64,000 bases of DNA from Puniceicoccales bacterium (lineage in GTDB: Bacteria; Verrucomicrobiota; Verrucomicrobiia; Opitutales; JAIRKQ01), in the NCBI GenBank assembly GCA_031268175.1, contig JAIRXR010000001.1, positions 28,165 to 92,164 on the forward strand, read 5' to 3'. Under the pieces are notes generated by a model that saw only the letters and a list, made by a program, of their open reading frames with translations, had not been told where the DNA came from and searched no databases. Every line of letters starts with the position of its first letter. Positions within the stretch are counted from its first letter, which is position 1. Below, piece by piece: positions 1-8,951 of this stretch. A program made the position numbers and the translations under genes.

Positions 1-49
1 TTTGTTGCCTAGTTGCAAACATTCGCCTCACTTGCGGGAGGTGGAGCGG

Positions 50-1000
50 TTGTGTTGGTTTATTTTTTGCGCGGTAACCACCATCGGGCTGACGATTGAC
101 GTGGTGGCGTTGAAAAAACACCGCGACGCTGGACCAAATGGGACACATCTACGCACGCTGGTGGCGTGGCTGGCAGTCGTTGCGCTGTTCGGCGCCCTGC
201 TTTACTTTGCGTTTGGCGGCGACAGCTGCCTAAAATTCTTCACCGGATATTTGCTGGAATTGTCCCTGTCGATCGACAATTTATTCCTGTTCATGGCGGT
301 GTTTGCCAATTTCAAAATTTCAAGTCGCTGCCAGCAAAAAGCCCTGACCTACGGCATAATCGGGGCCATTGTGCTCAGAGTATTGTTCCTTTCCGCAGGG
401 ATCGCACTGTTCAATAAGTTCGCGTGGCTGGCGTATATTTTGGGCTCGCTGCTGATAATTTCCGCATTTGGAGTGCTGAAAATGGAAACTGGATCCGCCA
501 AGTCGCCGATTCCCATGGCCGGTATTAGGAATTTTTTTGGACTGAAAAGATCGGCGGATGAGCTGGCGTTTTTTTCAAAGGAAGGAACGAAACTGCGTCC
601 CACATCCCTGTTTGTCTGCACGCTGGTGCTCACCTTCGTTGACGTAGTGTTCGCATGGGACTCCATACCGGCCGTACTGGCAATCACTCACACTCCCCTA
701 CTCGCCTTCTCGTCAAACATTTTGGCAATAATTGGTCTTCGTTCGCTGTATGTCTACTTGGCGCTGGCGGCCAGCGAGTTTCACATGCTCAAATACGGAA
801 TCGCCGCCAACTTAATATTCGTTGGCGTAAAAACAATACTTTCGGACTCCTACCAAATCTCCACCACCTCGTCATTTTTTGTAGTCGTGTCGATTTTGGG
901 AATTGCGGTATTGCTGTCCATCCTAACAAAAAAGCCAGCACATTTCAGCCGGCAAAAAGCGGCGCACATTCTCGAAAAAACGGAAAAATCTTTCGAATAA
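50..1000 (+). CDS. terC: TerC/Alx-family integral membrane protein
   Basis: Multi-span membrane protein of the TerC family, linked in other bacteria to tellurite resistance and metal (Mn) export. The family's acidic membrane motifs are visible: SIDNLF in an early helix and FVDVVFAWDSIPA further on. The frame is open to the window edge, but a TTG at position 50 follows a strong GGGAGGTGGAG ribosome-binding site (36-46) and puts the first helix (WFIFCAVTTIGLTIDV) where the family has it; a GTG at 41 is the alternative. Length from 50 is 316 aa, normal for the family. The substrate cannot be read from sequence. It lies 65 bases upstream of ileS on the same strand. Confidence 0.88.
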   Translation: MCWFIFCAVTTIGLTIDVVALKKHRDAGPNGTHLRTLVAWLAVVALFGALLYFAFGGDSCLKFFTGYLLELSLSIDNLFLFMAVFANFKISSRCQQKALTYGIIGAIVLRVLFLSAGIALFNKFAWLAYILGSLLIISAFGVLKMETGSAKSPIPMAGIRNFFGLKRSADELAFFSKEGTKLRPTSLFVCTLVLTFVDVVFAWDSIPAVLAITHTPLLAFSSNILAIIGLRSLYVYLALAASEFHMLKYGIAANLIFVGVKTILSDSYQISTTSSFFVVVSILGIAVLLSILTKKPAHFSRQKAAHILEKTEKSFE

Positions 1001-1065
1001 AAAACTCCGAGTGGCCACACTTTACGACTGGACATTTGCCATGCATAAACTACGAAACTCAATCG

Positions 1066-3903
1066 ATGGATTTGAAAGATACGCTGAATCTCCCGAAGAC
1101 CGGCTTTCCAATGCGCGCAGACTTGGTAAATAGAGAACCTGAGAGGATAGAAAAGTGGCGCAGCGGCGGCATCTATGAAAAAATTCAGAAAAAAAATGCC
1201 GGTGGGCCGTCCTTCATTTTGCACGATGGCCCTCCATTTACCAACGGATACGTGCACATCGGCACTGCGCTGAATAAAATTCTGAAGGACATAATAGTTC
1301 GCTACAAGTCCATGCGCGGGTTTCGGACACCGTACGTTCCCGGATGGGACTGCCACGGCCTCCCCATAGAGCATAAGGTCGCCATGGAGTTGCGCGACAG
1401 AGAAGAGGAGTTCGATGCAATTTCGCTGCGCAGGGCATGCGCCGAGTATGCAAAAAAATTCATATGCGTGCAGAGGGCTCAATTCGAAAGACTTGGCATC
1501 CTAGCCGACTGGGAAAATGACTACCGGACAATGGATCCGGCCTACGAGGAATGTGTGCTAAATTTTTTTGCTGACTGCGTGGCCCAGGGATTGATTTATC
1601 GCAGCAAGAAGCCGGTCTACTGGTCTATTCCGTGCAAAACCGCCCTGGCGGAAGCGGAGGTTGAATACAAAGAGCACACCAGCCCGTCAATTTGGGTAAA
1701 ATTCAAATTTACCGAAGGGGAGAATGAAAAGTTTCACACCAATGCTCCGACCTACGCCGTGATTTGGACGACTACACCGTGGACTATCCCGTCAAACGTC
1801 GCCATCGCGGTGCACCCAACCCTCAACTATACGCTGCTAGACTGCGGAACTGAAAATTATCTAATCTGCGAAGATAGGGCGCAGGATTTCCTGCAGGCTT
1901 GCAAAATCGAAAGCCGCAAAGTCATCGCCACTTTCAACGGCGCTGCACTGGAAGGGCTTTGCACGCAGCATCCCATAGTCGACCGCGTGAGCAAAATCGT
2001 CCTCGCCAATTACGTCACCACGGATTCCGGAACCGGCTGCGTCCACATCGCCCCAGGGCACGGGCTGGAAGACTACGCCACCGGCATGGAATACGGCCTC
2101 GATGTTTACTGCCCACTGGACGACGGCGGCAGGTATGTGAATGATGGGATGATACCCGCCGAACTAGTCGGCATCAGTGTCCTGGACGCCGATGGCGAGT
2201 GCGCAGCCAACGACAAAATTATCGAAATGCTTAGCAAAGCCGGTGCCCTGCTCGCCCGTAAGCAATACGAGCATCAGTATCCACACTGCTGGAGATCGAA
2301 GACACCGATAATTTTTAGGGCAATGGCCCAGTGGTTCATCGCATTGGACGAAAACGGCCTGCGCGAAAAAATGCTAGAAGCTGCGGAAAAGGTGAACTGG
2401 ATTCCTGCCTGGGGCAAAAATAGAATAAGGGCGGCCATCGCGTCGCGAACTGACTGGTGCATCAGTCGCCAGCGCGCCTGGGGAATTCCGCTGCCAGTCT
2501 TCTACAACGGAAATGGGGACGCACTCCTGGACGAAGTCGTCGTCCGGGAAGTTGCGAAAAAAATTGGCCAGCGCGGATCGGATTTTTGGTTCGACGCAAC
2601 GGAGGAAGACATCCTGGATGGCATCAAGCTGCCGTCGGGATGGAATGTTGGTCCCCTAAAAAAATGCACCGACTCGCTGGATGTTTGGATAGATTCCGGC
2701 AACAGCCACCGCGCCGTTTTGCAAAACAACGAAAAATTATCCTGGCCGGCAGACATGTACCTGGAAGGCAGTGACCAGCACCGCGGATGGTTTCAATCAT
2801 CAATGTGGACTAGCATTATTTCCGGCAATGGGAAAGCGCCGTTCAAGAATGTCCTAACCCACGGATTCATCGTCGGCGACGACAAAAAAAAGATATCCAA
2901 GAGCGATGGAAAGCCGCAAACCGCGGATGACTACGTAAATAAATTCGGCGCCGATGTGCTAAGGCTGTGGATATCGTCGGAGGACTTCCGCAGCGACATT
3001 ACAATTTCCGATGACATAATAGGCCACGTGTCTTCGACCTATCGGACGATCAGAAACACACTGCGCTTTCAAATCGGAAACCTATTCGACTTTTCCAGTG
3101 AAAGGAACTCCGTTGTTCCAGACGAGATGACACTAGTAGACAAGTGGATTCTCGAAAAAACTAGGAGTTTGGTAAAAAATGTTACAGCCGCCTATGATGC
3201 CTACGAATTGCACAAAGTTTACCAACTAATCAATCGGTTTTGTTCCGTGGAGTTATCTGCCACATGCCACGACATCCTGAAGGATAGGCTATATACGTTT
3301 GCCCCGAATTCGCACGAGCGGAGGTCTTCGCAGACGGCAATTTACATAATTTTAAATACTGTCCTTGCATTGCTCGCACCAATCGCTACATTCACCTGCG
3401 ACGAAGCGATGGCGTACGCGACCAACGACAGTGACTTTTGCGATTTAAATATCCAGCTTATTGACTGGCCGGATGTTGATTCGATGGTCGATTTTTCAAA
3501 CGAGGAATGCGAATTCGACGAGCTGCTGAAGTTTAAAACGAAGGTAAATGAGCAGCTCGAACGCGCCCGGCAAAGCAAATCCATCGGCCAATCCCTCGAC
3601 GCCAAGGCGATCATCGAAATCGCGCGGGACCATCCGGCGGCACCTTTGCTGAAAAAGCACGCTGCACTTTTGCCGGAAATATTCATAGTTTCGCAGGTGC
3701 AGATTGCCGACAATGCCAGCGCGGGCGCTTGCTCAGTCACCGTAGTTTCAGCCGATGGGGAGAGGTGTCCGCGCAGCTGGAAATGGGTTGACCATCTCGT
3801 CGATGCCGGAGAATTTGGACGGGTATCGCAAAAGTGCTTCGATGCCCTGATCGAAAAATATCCGGAAATTGTAAAAAAATCCCAGGGGTGCAATGGCAGG
3901 TGA
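1066..3903 (+). CDS. ileS: Isoleucyl-tRNA synthetase
   Basis: Class I aminoacyl-tRNA synthetase charging tRNA-Ile in the cytoplasm; 945 aa, normal length. The HIGH motif is HIGT (residues 64-67) after PPFTNGYV, and the KMSKS loop is KISKS (609-613). The CP1 editing domain lies between (WTTTPWTIPSN region). ATG at 1066 is chosen because MDLKDTLNLPKT is the family N-terminus; the frame is open upstream only by overlap with terC. The C-terminal zinc site is incomplete: the first pair reads C901-P-R-S904 and the second S921-Q-K-C924, so two of four cysteines are serines. This has precedent in other bacterial IleS proteins. First gene of a tight ileS, dksA-like, lspA cluster. Confidence 0.97.
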   Translation: MDLKDTLNLPKTGFPMRADLVNREPERIEKWRSGGIYEKIQKKNAGGPSFILHDGPPFTNGYVHIGTALNKILKDIIVRYKSMRGFRTPYVPGWDCHGLPIEHKVAMELRDREEEFDAISLRRACAEYAKKFICVQRAQFERLGILADWENDYRTMDPAYEECVLNFFADCVAQGLIYRSKKPVYWSIPCKTALAEAEVEYKEHTSPSIWVKFKFTEGENEKFHTNAPTYAVIWTTTPWTIPSNVAIAVHPTLNYTLLDCGTENYLICEDRAQDFLQACKIESRKVIATFNGAALEGLCTQHPIVDRVSKIVLANYVTTDSGTGCVHIAPGHGLEDYATGMEYGLDVYCPLDDGGRYVNDGMIPAELVGISVLDADGECAANDKIIEMLSKAGALLARKQYEHQYPHCWRSKTPIIFRAMAQWFIALDENGLREKMLEAAEKVNWIPAWGKNRIRAAIASRTDWCISRQRAWGIPLPVFYNGNGDALLDEVVVREVAKKIGQRGSDFWFDATEEDILDGIKLPSGWNVGPLKKCTDSLDVWIDSGNSHRAVLQNNEKLSWPADMYLEGSDQHRGWFQSSMWTSIISGNGKAPFKNVLTHGFIVGDDKKKISKSDGKPQTADDYVNKFGADVLRLWISSEDFRSDITISDDIIGHVSSTYRTIRNTLRFQIGNLFDFSSERNSVVPDEMTLVDKWILEKTRSLVKNVTAAYDAYELHKVYQLINRFCSVELSATCHDILKDRLYTFAPNSHERRSSQTAIYIILNTVLALLAPIATFTCDEAMAYATNDSDFCDLNIQLIDWPDVDSMVDFSNEECEFDELLKFKTKVNEQLERARQSKSIGQSLDAKAIIEIARDHPAAPLLKKHAALLPEIFIVSQVQIADNASAGACSVTVVSADGERCPRSWKWVDHLVDAGEFGRVSQKCFDALIEKYPEIVKKSQGCNGR

Positions 3904-4636
3904 AAAAATTACAACTAAGGCCCAAACGGTGGACGTCGGGGAAAAGCGGTTTTTTAGAACACACAAGAAGGACGATTCATTTTTTTCCATCGATGATGCC
4001 CGCGAGGCAATGAGGGCTAAAATGGCGAGCTCCATCGAGGAACAGAATGAAAAAACAATCGAAAGAAAAAAAAACATCCTTTTCCTCCAAGCCGAGGCGC
4101 AGCCGCAGCAGAAGGTTGGAGCGGCGTCCATCGCCGACATCCTAGGGTTTAACCCCATCCAATCGAAGCAGACGAGCGCAAGGGACAGAGATCCGGATGA
4201 AATTCCGCAGAAGTATAGAAAGTACTATAAGTTGCTGCTGAAGCTAAAAGATGACGTGAAAAAAGGCCTTTCGAAGCTAACTAACGAAAATTTGGCCATC
4301 TCCGTAGGGCAGGCAAGGCACGATGGCACCGATCAGGAGATTGAATCCTTCGATTCTGAATTTGCCATAAGTTTGATGGCAAACGAGCAGGAGGCGCTAA
4401 CGGAAATTGAAGAGGCAATCCAGCGCATCTACGGTGGTACCTACGGAATTTGCGAACTGACCGGAAAATCAATCGAAGCACAGCGATTGCTGGCCGTTCC
4501 ATTCGCTCGCTATTCCATCGAAGGGCAGCAGGAGATAGAAAAAAATAAGCAGCTGGAAGTTTCCCGCGGATCCGTCTTCCAAATTGACCAATCCGACGAC
4601 GAATTGGCAGAATTTGAAAAGGAAAATGACGAATAG
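3893..4636 (+). CDS. TraR/DksA-family protein with degenerate zinc finger
   Basis: 247 aa. The C-terminal third matches the DksA/TraR fold: a coiled-coil-like segment with acidic residues (ALTEIEEAIQRI) followed by YGICELTGKSI and RLLAVPFARYSIEG. In the canonical protein these two stretches carry four zinc cysteines; here only one is left (C, T, S, G). The N-terminal half is charged and not recognised. The gene overlaps the ileS stop by 11 bases and has a GGGG ribosome-binding site inside ileS; lspA overlaps its end by 11 bases, so the three are probably translated together. DksA proteins bind the RNA polymerase secondary channel; whether this one does is inference. Confidence 0.85.
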   Translation: MAGEKITTKAQTVDVGEKRFFRTHKKDDSFFSIDDAREAMRAKMASSIEEQNEKTIERKKNILFLQAEAQPQQKVGAASIADILGFNPIQSKQTSARDRDPDEIPQKYRKYYKLLLKLKDDVKKGLSKLTNENLAISVGQARHDGTDQEIESFDSEFAISLMANEQEALTEIEEAIQRIYGGTYGICELTGKSIEAQRLLAVPFARYSIEGQQEIEKNKQLEVSRGSVFQIDQSDDELAEFEKENDE

Positions 4637-5087
4637 CGCCACAGGGCACCTATGTGTGGCTGCGGCTAGTTCGACCGTTGCCTGCGACCAAGCAGCGAAA
4701 TTTGCCGCACAGGCTCTCGCCGGGAACGATCCCATCACCGTAACTTCGTTTTTGTCATTTTTCTACGCCGAAAACACCGGATCGGCGTGGAGTATGTTTC
4801 GCGAGCACTCCACAATTTTGGCTGCGTTTGGCATCGTGGCAATGGTCGCCATGCTCCTGCTTCGGAAACATTTCGAAACGCTCTTGCAAAAAATTTCCGC
4901 CGCGATAGTTTTCGGCGGCATTTTGGGAAACACCATCGACAGGATCTTCCGCGGCCACGTGATCGACTTCATAAGCCTGGACCTAAAATTTTACCGCTGG
5001 CCAACGTTCAACGTCGCTGATGGAGCAATTTGCACCGGTGCGGCAATTTTATTGTTTACTTTGCAAAAAAACACACAAAGAAAATAG
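4626..5087 (+). CDS. lspA: Lipoprotein signal peptidase II
   Basis: Inner-membrane aspartyl protease that removes signal peptides from diacylated prolipoproteins. 153 aa from the ATG at 4626, preceded by AAAAGGAA. Family blocks are present: D-Q-A-A-K near the N-terminus, AENTGSAWSM, GNTIDR (first catalytic Asp) and FNVADGAI (second catalytic Asp). Four hydrophobic segments fit the usual topology. It overlaps the end of the DksA-like gene by 11 bases. The ileS-lspA linkage is common in bacteria. Confidence 0.95.
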   Translation: MTNSATGHLCVAAASSTVACDQAAKFAAQALAGNDPITVTSFLSFFYAENTGSAWSMFREHSTILAAFGIVAMVAMLLLRKHFETLLQKISAAIVFGGILGNTIDRIFRGHVIDFISLDLKFYRWPTFNVADGAICTGAAILLFTLQKNTQRK

Positions 5088-5125
5088 CAATCCTATGTTT
5101 TATTAGTTGAGAATTTTTTGAAAAA

Positions 5126-5896
5126 ATGTCACAGAAGCCCCAGTCTTTGATCCATGTTTCAAATCTTTGCAAAAATTACGGGGAAAATAGGATACTTAGG
5201 AACGTATCCTTCGACATAGAGGGCGGTGATTTGGTTTCGGTGATAGGGCCGTCCGGGTGTGGCAAATCGACGCTGTTGCGCTGCCTAAATTGCTTGGAAA
5301 TGCTGGATCAGGGGGAAATTACCATAGACGGTGTCTGTCTGCGCGCGGCCGATCACGCAAAGGATGAGGATCTGTTCTGGCGCCTCGCCCACTGCTTGCG
5401 CCAAAATGTGGGCATGGTTTTCCAGGAATTCAACCTGTTTCCACACAAAACCCTGCTGGACAACATTGTCCTCGCGCAGGTGGTTGTGAAAAAGGAAAAT
5501 CCGAAAATGGCACAAAAGTTGGCTTCGACGCTGCTGGAAAAGGTCGGGCTCGGCGCCTTTGGTGAGCGATTTCCGTGGAGCCTATCCGGCGGGCAAAAGC
5601 AGCGCGCCGCCATCGCACGGGCATTGGCAATGAGGCCGAAGGTCATGCTCTACGATGAGCCGACGTCTTCGCTGGATCCGGAAATGGTCGAAGAAGTGCT
5701 GCAGGTCATGCGCGACCTCGACCTGGAAGGGATGACGCAAATCATCGTCACGCACGAGATGCGCTTTGCCAAGGACGCCTCCGATTACATCGTCTACATG
5801 GAAAATGGCGAAATCATCGAAATTTCCGACGAAGACGAAATTTTCATAAACCCGCAAGACGACAGGACACGCAGATTTCTCAAACGGTACATGTGA
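5126..5896 (+). CDS. Polar amino-acid ABC transporter, ATP-binding protein
   Basis: 256 aa ATPase of the GlnQ/HisP group, powering uptake through the permease encoded next. Walker A GPSGCGKST (41-49), Q-loop in MVFQEFNLFPH, signature LSGGQKQR (about 153-160), Walker B VMLYDEPTSSLDP and the switch His in VTHEM are all intact. A short insertion (about residues 72-90, AADHAKDEDLFWRLAHCL) sits before the Q-loop. Its TGA stop shares one base with the ATG of the next gene (TGATG), a sign of coupled translation. The exact substrate is not readable. Confidence 0.93.
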   Translation: MSQKPQSLIHVSNLCKNYGENRILRNVSFDIEGGDLVSVIGPSGCGKSTLLRCLNCLEMLDQGEITIDGVCLRAADHAKDEDLFWRLAHCLRQNVGMVFQEFNLFPHKTLLDNIVLAQVVVKKENPKMAQKLASTLLEKVGLGAFGERFPWSLSGGQKQRAAIARALAMRPKVMLYDEPTSSLDPEMVEEVLQVMRDLDLEGMTQIIVTHEMRFAKDASDYIVYMENGEIIEISDEDEIFINPQDDRTRRFLKRYM

Positions 5897-7377
5897 TGAA
5901 AAGATTTTTTTCATTGATACTCCTTTTCATCGCCTGTGAATTATGCGCAAACGACGCAGTTTTGCGCTGGGCAGCGGATACGGAAAGCGGCGCGCCGAAC
6001 GTGTTCTACGAGGATGAAAGTTTGGCGAAGCTAACCGGATTCGAAACTGATATCATCGAAAGAATCGCCGCAATAATCGGACGCAAAGCGGTGTTTTGCC
6101 AAAACGACTACGACGTGTTAATCCCCGGATTGCAGCGTGGGTTGTATGACGTCGTCATCAATGGAATCGTCACTGGCAGCGGCAACGAACGCAACATTTT
6201 GTTTTCAAAGCCGTATTACGCATGCGGCTTGGCGTTGGTCATTCGCTCCGATGAGGAAAAAATACAGTCAGTATTGGATTGCAATGAATCCACAGTCGGA
6301 ATTCTGAGGGATGCGAGGTCGGAGACCATTCTGACGGACAGTTTGAAAAAAGTAAAAGTCGTATTCTACCCCAACGAATACTGCGCGCTCTCAGACCTGA
6401 ATGATGGTCGGGTCAATGCCGTTTTGCTTGACTGGCAGATAGCGGCGTACTACGTTGGAAAAATTCCAAATTTGAAGATCATCGATGAGATTGGAGAATC
6501 TCGGTATTCGATAGTCGCACCGCGGAGCAGCGGCAAGCTCATTGCACAAATCGATAGAGCAATAGACAAAATGAAGGCGGACGGGTCGCTGGAGGTCATC
6601 ATCGCGAAGTGGAATTTGCGCAATGGCCACTGCGAAAAATTGCTGGCCGGTGGCAGTGGAGAACAACTAGCCGATAGCGCCCCAACGATAACTAAGCCGC
6701 GCGTGCAATATGCCAAAATACTGCCGCTTTTCGCAAAAGCCGCAGTCGTCACTCTCACCATATCGATTTTGGGAATGTTCGTTGCCGTTGTCCTGGGCCT
6801 TTGTCTGGCCATCATAAGAATATACGCCCCAAAATGGATAAGCTTTTTCGCCATCTCCATAATCGAATTTTTGCGCGGAACACCGCTTTTGATACAGCTA
6901 TTTTTCGTGTTCTACGGGTTGCCGCGCATAGGCATAACGCTTCCACCGATGGTCGCTGGCATAGTAACCCTGGGAATCAACTACGCCTCCTACGAAGCCG
7001 AAAATTTTCGTGCCGGAATGGCCGCCATTCCGCATGGACAGATGGAAGCGGCTCGGGCGCTTGGCATGAATCAGTGGCAGTCGCTGCGGTACATCATCAT
7101 TCCGCAGGCATTTGCATTCATTCTTCCGCCGCTCACAAACGATTTCATAGCCCTGTTGAAGGATTCGTCCCTCGTTTCACTGATCACCATCGTCGAATTG
7201 ACAAAAATGTATTCATTGACAGCCAGCAATTCCCTCGATTTTTTTGGGACTGGCATAGTAGTCGCTGCGATCTATTTCCTGATAGGCCTTCCGTTTGTGC
7301 GCATCGCCAGGTGGGCGGAATATCACCTCAAATTAGAAAAACGCGCCTATTCTTCGCGAAAAGGTAAGAAATTTTGA
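5896..7377 (+). CDS. Fused substrate-binding protein and permease of an amino-acid ABC transporter
   Basis: 493 aa. A signal-peptide-like N-terminus (MKRFFSLILLFIACELC) leads into a periplasmic-binding domain of the family-3 amino-acid type (about 20-255; TGFETDIIERIAAIIGRK and ILFSKPYYACG are typical). A His/Glu/Gln-type permease domain follows (about 275-490), with the EAA loop ARALGMNQWQSLRYIIIPQA around residue 385. Such fusions are known, for example GlnP of lactic acid bacteria. With the preceding ATPase it makes a complete importer, probably for a polar amino acid. The ATG at 5896 is preferred to a GTG at 5893 because it overlaps the upstream stop. Confidence 0.92.
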   Translation: MKRFFSLILLFIACELCANDAVLRWAADTESGAPNVFYEDESLAKLTGFETDIIERIAAIIGRKAVFCQNDYDVLIPGLQRGLYDVVINGIVTGSGNERNILFSKPYYACGLALVIRSDEEKIQSVLDCNESTVGILRDARSETILTDSLKKVKVVFYPNEYCALSDLNDGRVNAVLLDWQIAAYYVGKIPNLKIIDEIGESRYSIVAPRSSGKLIAQIDRAIDKMKADGSLEVIIAKWNLRNGHCEKLLAGGSGEQLADSAPTITKPRVQYAKILPLFAKAAVVTLTISILGMFVAVVLGLCLAIIRIYAPKWISFFAISIIEFLRGTPLLIQLFFVFYGLPRIGITLPPMVAGIVTLGINYASYEAENFRAGMAAIPHGQMEAARALGMNQWQSLRYIIIPQAFAFILPPLTNDFIALLKDSSLVSLITIVELTKMYSLTASNSLDFFGTGIVVAAIYFLIGLPFVRIARWAEYHLKLEKRAYSSRKGKKF

Positions 7378-7401
7378 AACACCTTCGCACGGCGAACGAA
7401 T

Positions 7402-7432
7402 GAGTTTTTCCTTGGAGTTTAGGCAAAAACTC
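7402..7432. repeat. Inverted repeat between the ABC operon and the OTU locus
   Basis: GAGTTTTT (7402-7409) and AAAAACTC (7425-7432) form a perfect 8-bp stem with a 15-base loop. No T-run follows, so this could be a weak terminator for the transporter operon or an operator for the next gene. Confidence 0.4.
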
Positions 7433-7446
7433 GCACAATTGGCCCC

Positions 7447-7866
7447 ATGACAGGGTCTGGAAAAGTTTCCCCAAAGTCACATTTGGGCGCAAATGCTAAT
7501 GCTGTGTTTGTCAGCTCGAACATTGATCAAAGAAATACCGACTATGGCTCTTCCATAAAACACACGGGAGACAACCAGCTCGAACATACGAAACTAGAGG
7601 ATAGAACCGCTGAAGAATTAGACCCTAGCGATGCCAAATTGGAAGACGCTAACCATGAAATCTATGGAAATCCGTGGAATGAAAGCACATTCGTGGAAAA
7701 CGAGAAAAAATCGAAATCAGCGACAAAAGCGCTGATGGAAATGGAGAAAGTGACAAAAAATGCAAAAACAATTCGATTTTGGGCAAATTTGGCATGTGCC
7801 TTTCCCGCATTTTTGATTTGCTTTTTGGACGACCCTTCAGTTTTTCCCCAGTTAGCAAAAAACTAA
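7447..7866 (+). CDS. Charged N-terminal part of the OTU locus (possibly frameshifted)
   Basis: 139-codon frame, no recognised domain. Residues 1-95 are hydrophilic and rich in Asp, Glu, Asn and Lys, as in a disordered leader; the last 30 turn hydrophobic (ANLACAFPAFLICFLDD). It overlaps the OTU-domain frame that follows by at least 73 bases, and the following frame is already open from 7683. The simplest reading is one protein, disordered leader plus OTU domain, broken by a single-base shift somewhere between 7683 and 7866, a stretch with several A runs. Two overlapping genes is the alternative. Confidence 0.5.
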   Translation: MTGSGKVSPKSHLGANANAVFVSSNIDQRNTDYGSSIKHTGDNQLEHTKLEDRTAEELDPSDAKLEDANHEIYGNPWNESTFVENEKKSKSATKALMEMEKVTKNAKTIRFWANLACAFPAFLICFLDDPSVFPQLAKN

Positions 7867-8372
7867 ATAAGAAAGCCAGCAAAGACCTAAAGGAAGCGCT
7901 CGGGTGTGGTGGCACGTTTCAGGTTTATAAAACACCCGGCGATGGAAACTGCATGCTGTGGGCGTGGCAACAATGCCAATGGCTCGGTGAAAACAAGATA
8001 CCCACAGCCGGAGAATATGCAAAATTTCTCGATGAAGGCGTGCCGCACTTGCGTGGCCTGATAGCCGATTACGCTCGCACTAACTTCACAGCATCAGAAA
8101 ATATTGTCAAAAGGATAGCGAATCCTGGCTTATTCAGCCGCAGAATCGATCCGAATTACGCAGTGGCTCCGCTAGCCAAAGAAGCCGGAAAACCAGTGGT
8201 TTCCGTCTATAACAATGGAGTCGGTTTTGCGACTGCAATATCCGATCCGGACAGACAGAGCGACTGGTGTTCCGAATTTAATGACGTGAAAGATAAAAAA
8301 CCGATAATCATATACTGCACTGGTCGCCACGCTAGAGCGGTCAAATACACTCCTGATAATGGTGCTAGCTAG
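7794..8372 (+). CDS. OTU-like cysteine protease domain protein
   Basis: 192 aa from the ATG at 7794 (a TTG at 7779 is the alternative). The OTU signature is clear: GDGNCMLWAW carries catalytic Asp50 and Cys53, LRGLIADYAR is the following helix, AVAPLAKEAGKPVVSVYNNG is the conserved strand pair, and the C-terminal IIIYCTGRHARAVKY supplies the His (179). OTU proteases remove ubiquitin in eukaryotes and are secreted by several intracellular bacteria, so a host-directed role is plausible but inferred. The first 20 residues (CLSRIFDLLFGRPF) are amphipathic. No signal peptide. See the preceding frame for a possible missing N-terminus. The 3' end overlaps the convergent recO-like gene by 4 bases. 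Confidence 0.7.
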   Translation: MCLSRIFDLLFGRPFSFSPVSKKLNKKASKDLKEALGCGGTFQVYKTPGDGNCMLWAWQQCQWLGENKIPTAGEYAKFLDEGVPHLRGLIADYARTNFTASENIVKRIANPGLFSRRIDPNYAVAPLAKEAGKPVVSVYNNGVGFATAISDPDRQSDWCSEFNDVKDKKPIIIYCTGRHARAVKYTPDNGAS

Positions 8373-8947
8373 AGCGACAGCATCCACTGGCGCAGCGAAT
8401 CAATCAATGCGCTGGCGTGACCGAAGGTGATGCAGTCAAATTCTAGAAAAATCACGCCCCTGGCGAAAATTTTGTCCGTCGGAGACAGAGAATTGATCCA
8501 CGTGGCATCCACGGCGTAGCCTTCCTCCTTGCATAAAAGATACAGCGCTTTCAGCAGGACGACATCGGCGTTAAAATTCGACGCGAAATTTTTGATTGCC
8601 TGCCTGGTTATGGCGAACAATCCACACATCGGAATGCCGTCGAATACCATCTTCCGCATGGTTTCAATGAACGTTTTCCCGTGCTCATAGCTCCCATTTT
8701 GTCTCATTGCATCAGAATTTTTGGACAAAATTTCCATCCCGTGGAGATTTCCAGCAGTTTCAGTCGTTCTGGAACCACTGATTTTAACGTCTTCGAACAC
8801 ACAATTCACGCCAACAAGCGACTGCGATCTGCTGAACCAACGCATGATGCCATGGTCCATGGTGAAAATATCGAAGGAGTCAGAGCCGCCAAGTTTTTCA
8901 TTTTTTTGGGCGCCTATGACGATTCCGAATGTTTCGACGGCTTCCAT
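8369..8947 (-). CDS. Possible RecO-like DNA repair protein
   Basis: 192 aa. Assignment is tentative, from overall pattern only: an N-terminal block like the RecO OB-fold (FGIVIGAQKNEK, then FDIFTMDHGIMRWFSRSQS), a helical middle, and ADVVLLKALYLLCKEEGYAVD, which resembles the RecO segment with LLxxxGY. No zinc cysteines follow, which RecO from many bacteria also lacks. RecO loads RecA onto gaps with RecR. The ATG at 8947 is chosen over upstream starts because it lies 4 bases after the preceding gene's stop with a GGAAGAG ribosome-binding site. It may be co-transcribed with the nucleotidyltransferase. Confidence 0.45.
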   Translation of the reverse strand: MEAVETFGIVIGAQKNEKLGGSDSFDIFTMDHGIMRWFSRSQSLVGVNCVFEDVKISGSRTTETAGNLHGMEILSKNSDAMRQNGSYEHGKTFIETMRKMVFDGIPMCGLFAITRQAIKNFASNFNADVVLLKALYLLCKEEGYAVDATWINSLSPTDKIFARGVIFLEFDCITFGHASALIDSLRQWMLSL

Positions 8948-8951
8948 AAAA

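Noticed and set aside
655..1065. N-terminal extension of ileS by 137 codons
   Set aside because: It overlaps terC in another frame, has unlikely composition, and the family N-terminus is at 1066.
1066..3903. Loss of two zinc cysteines in IleS as a sign of gene decay
   Set aside because: The gene is otherwise full length and intact, and CxxS forms of this C-terminal site occur in functional bacterial IleS.
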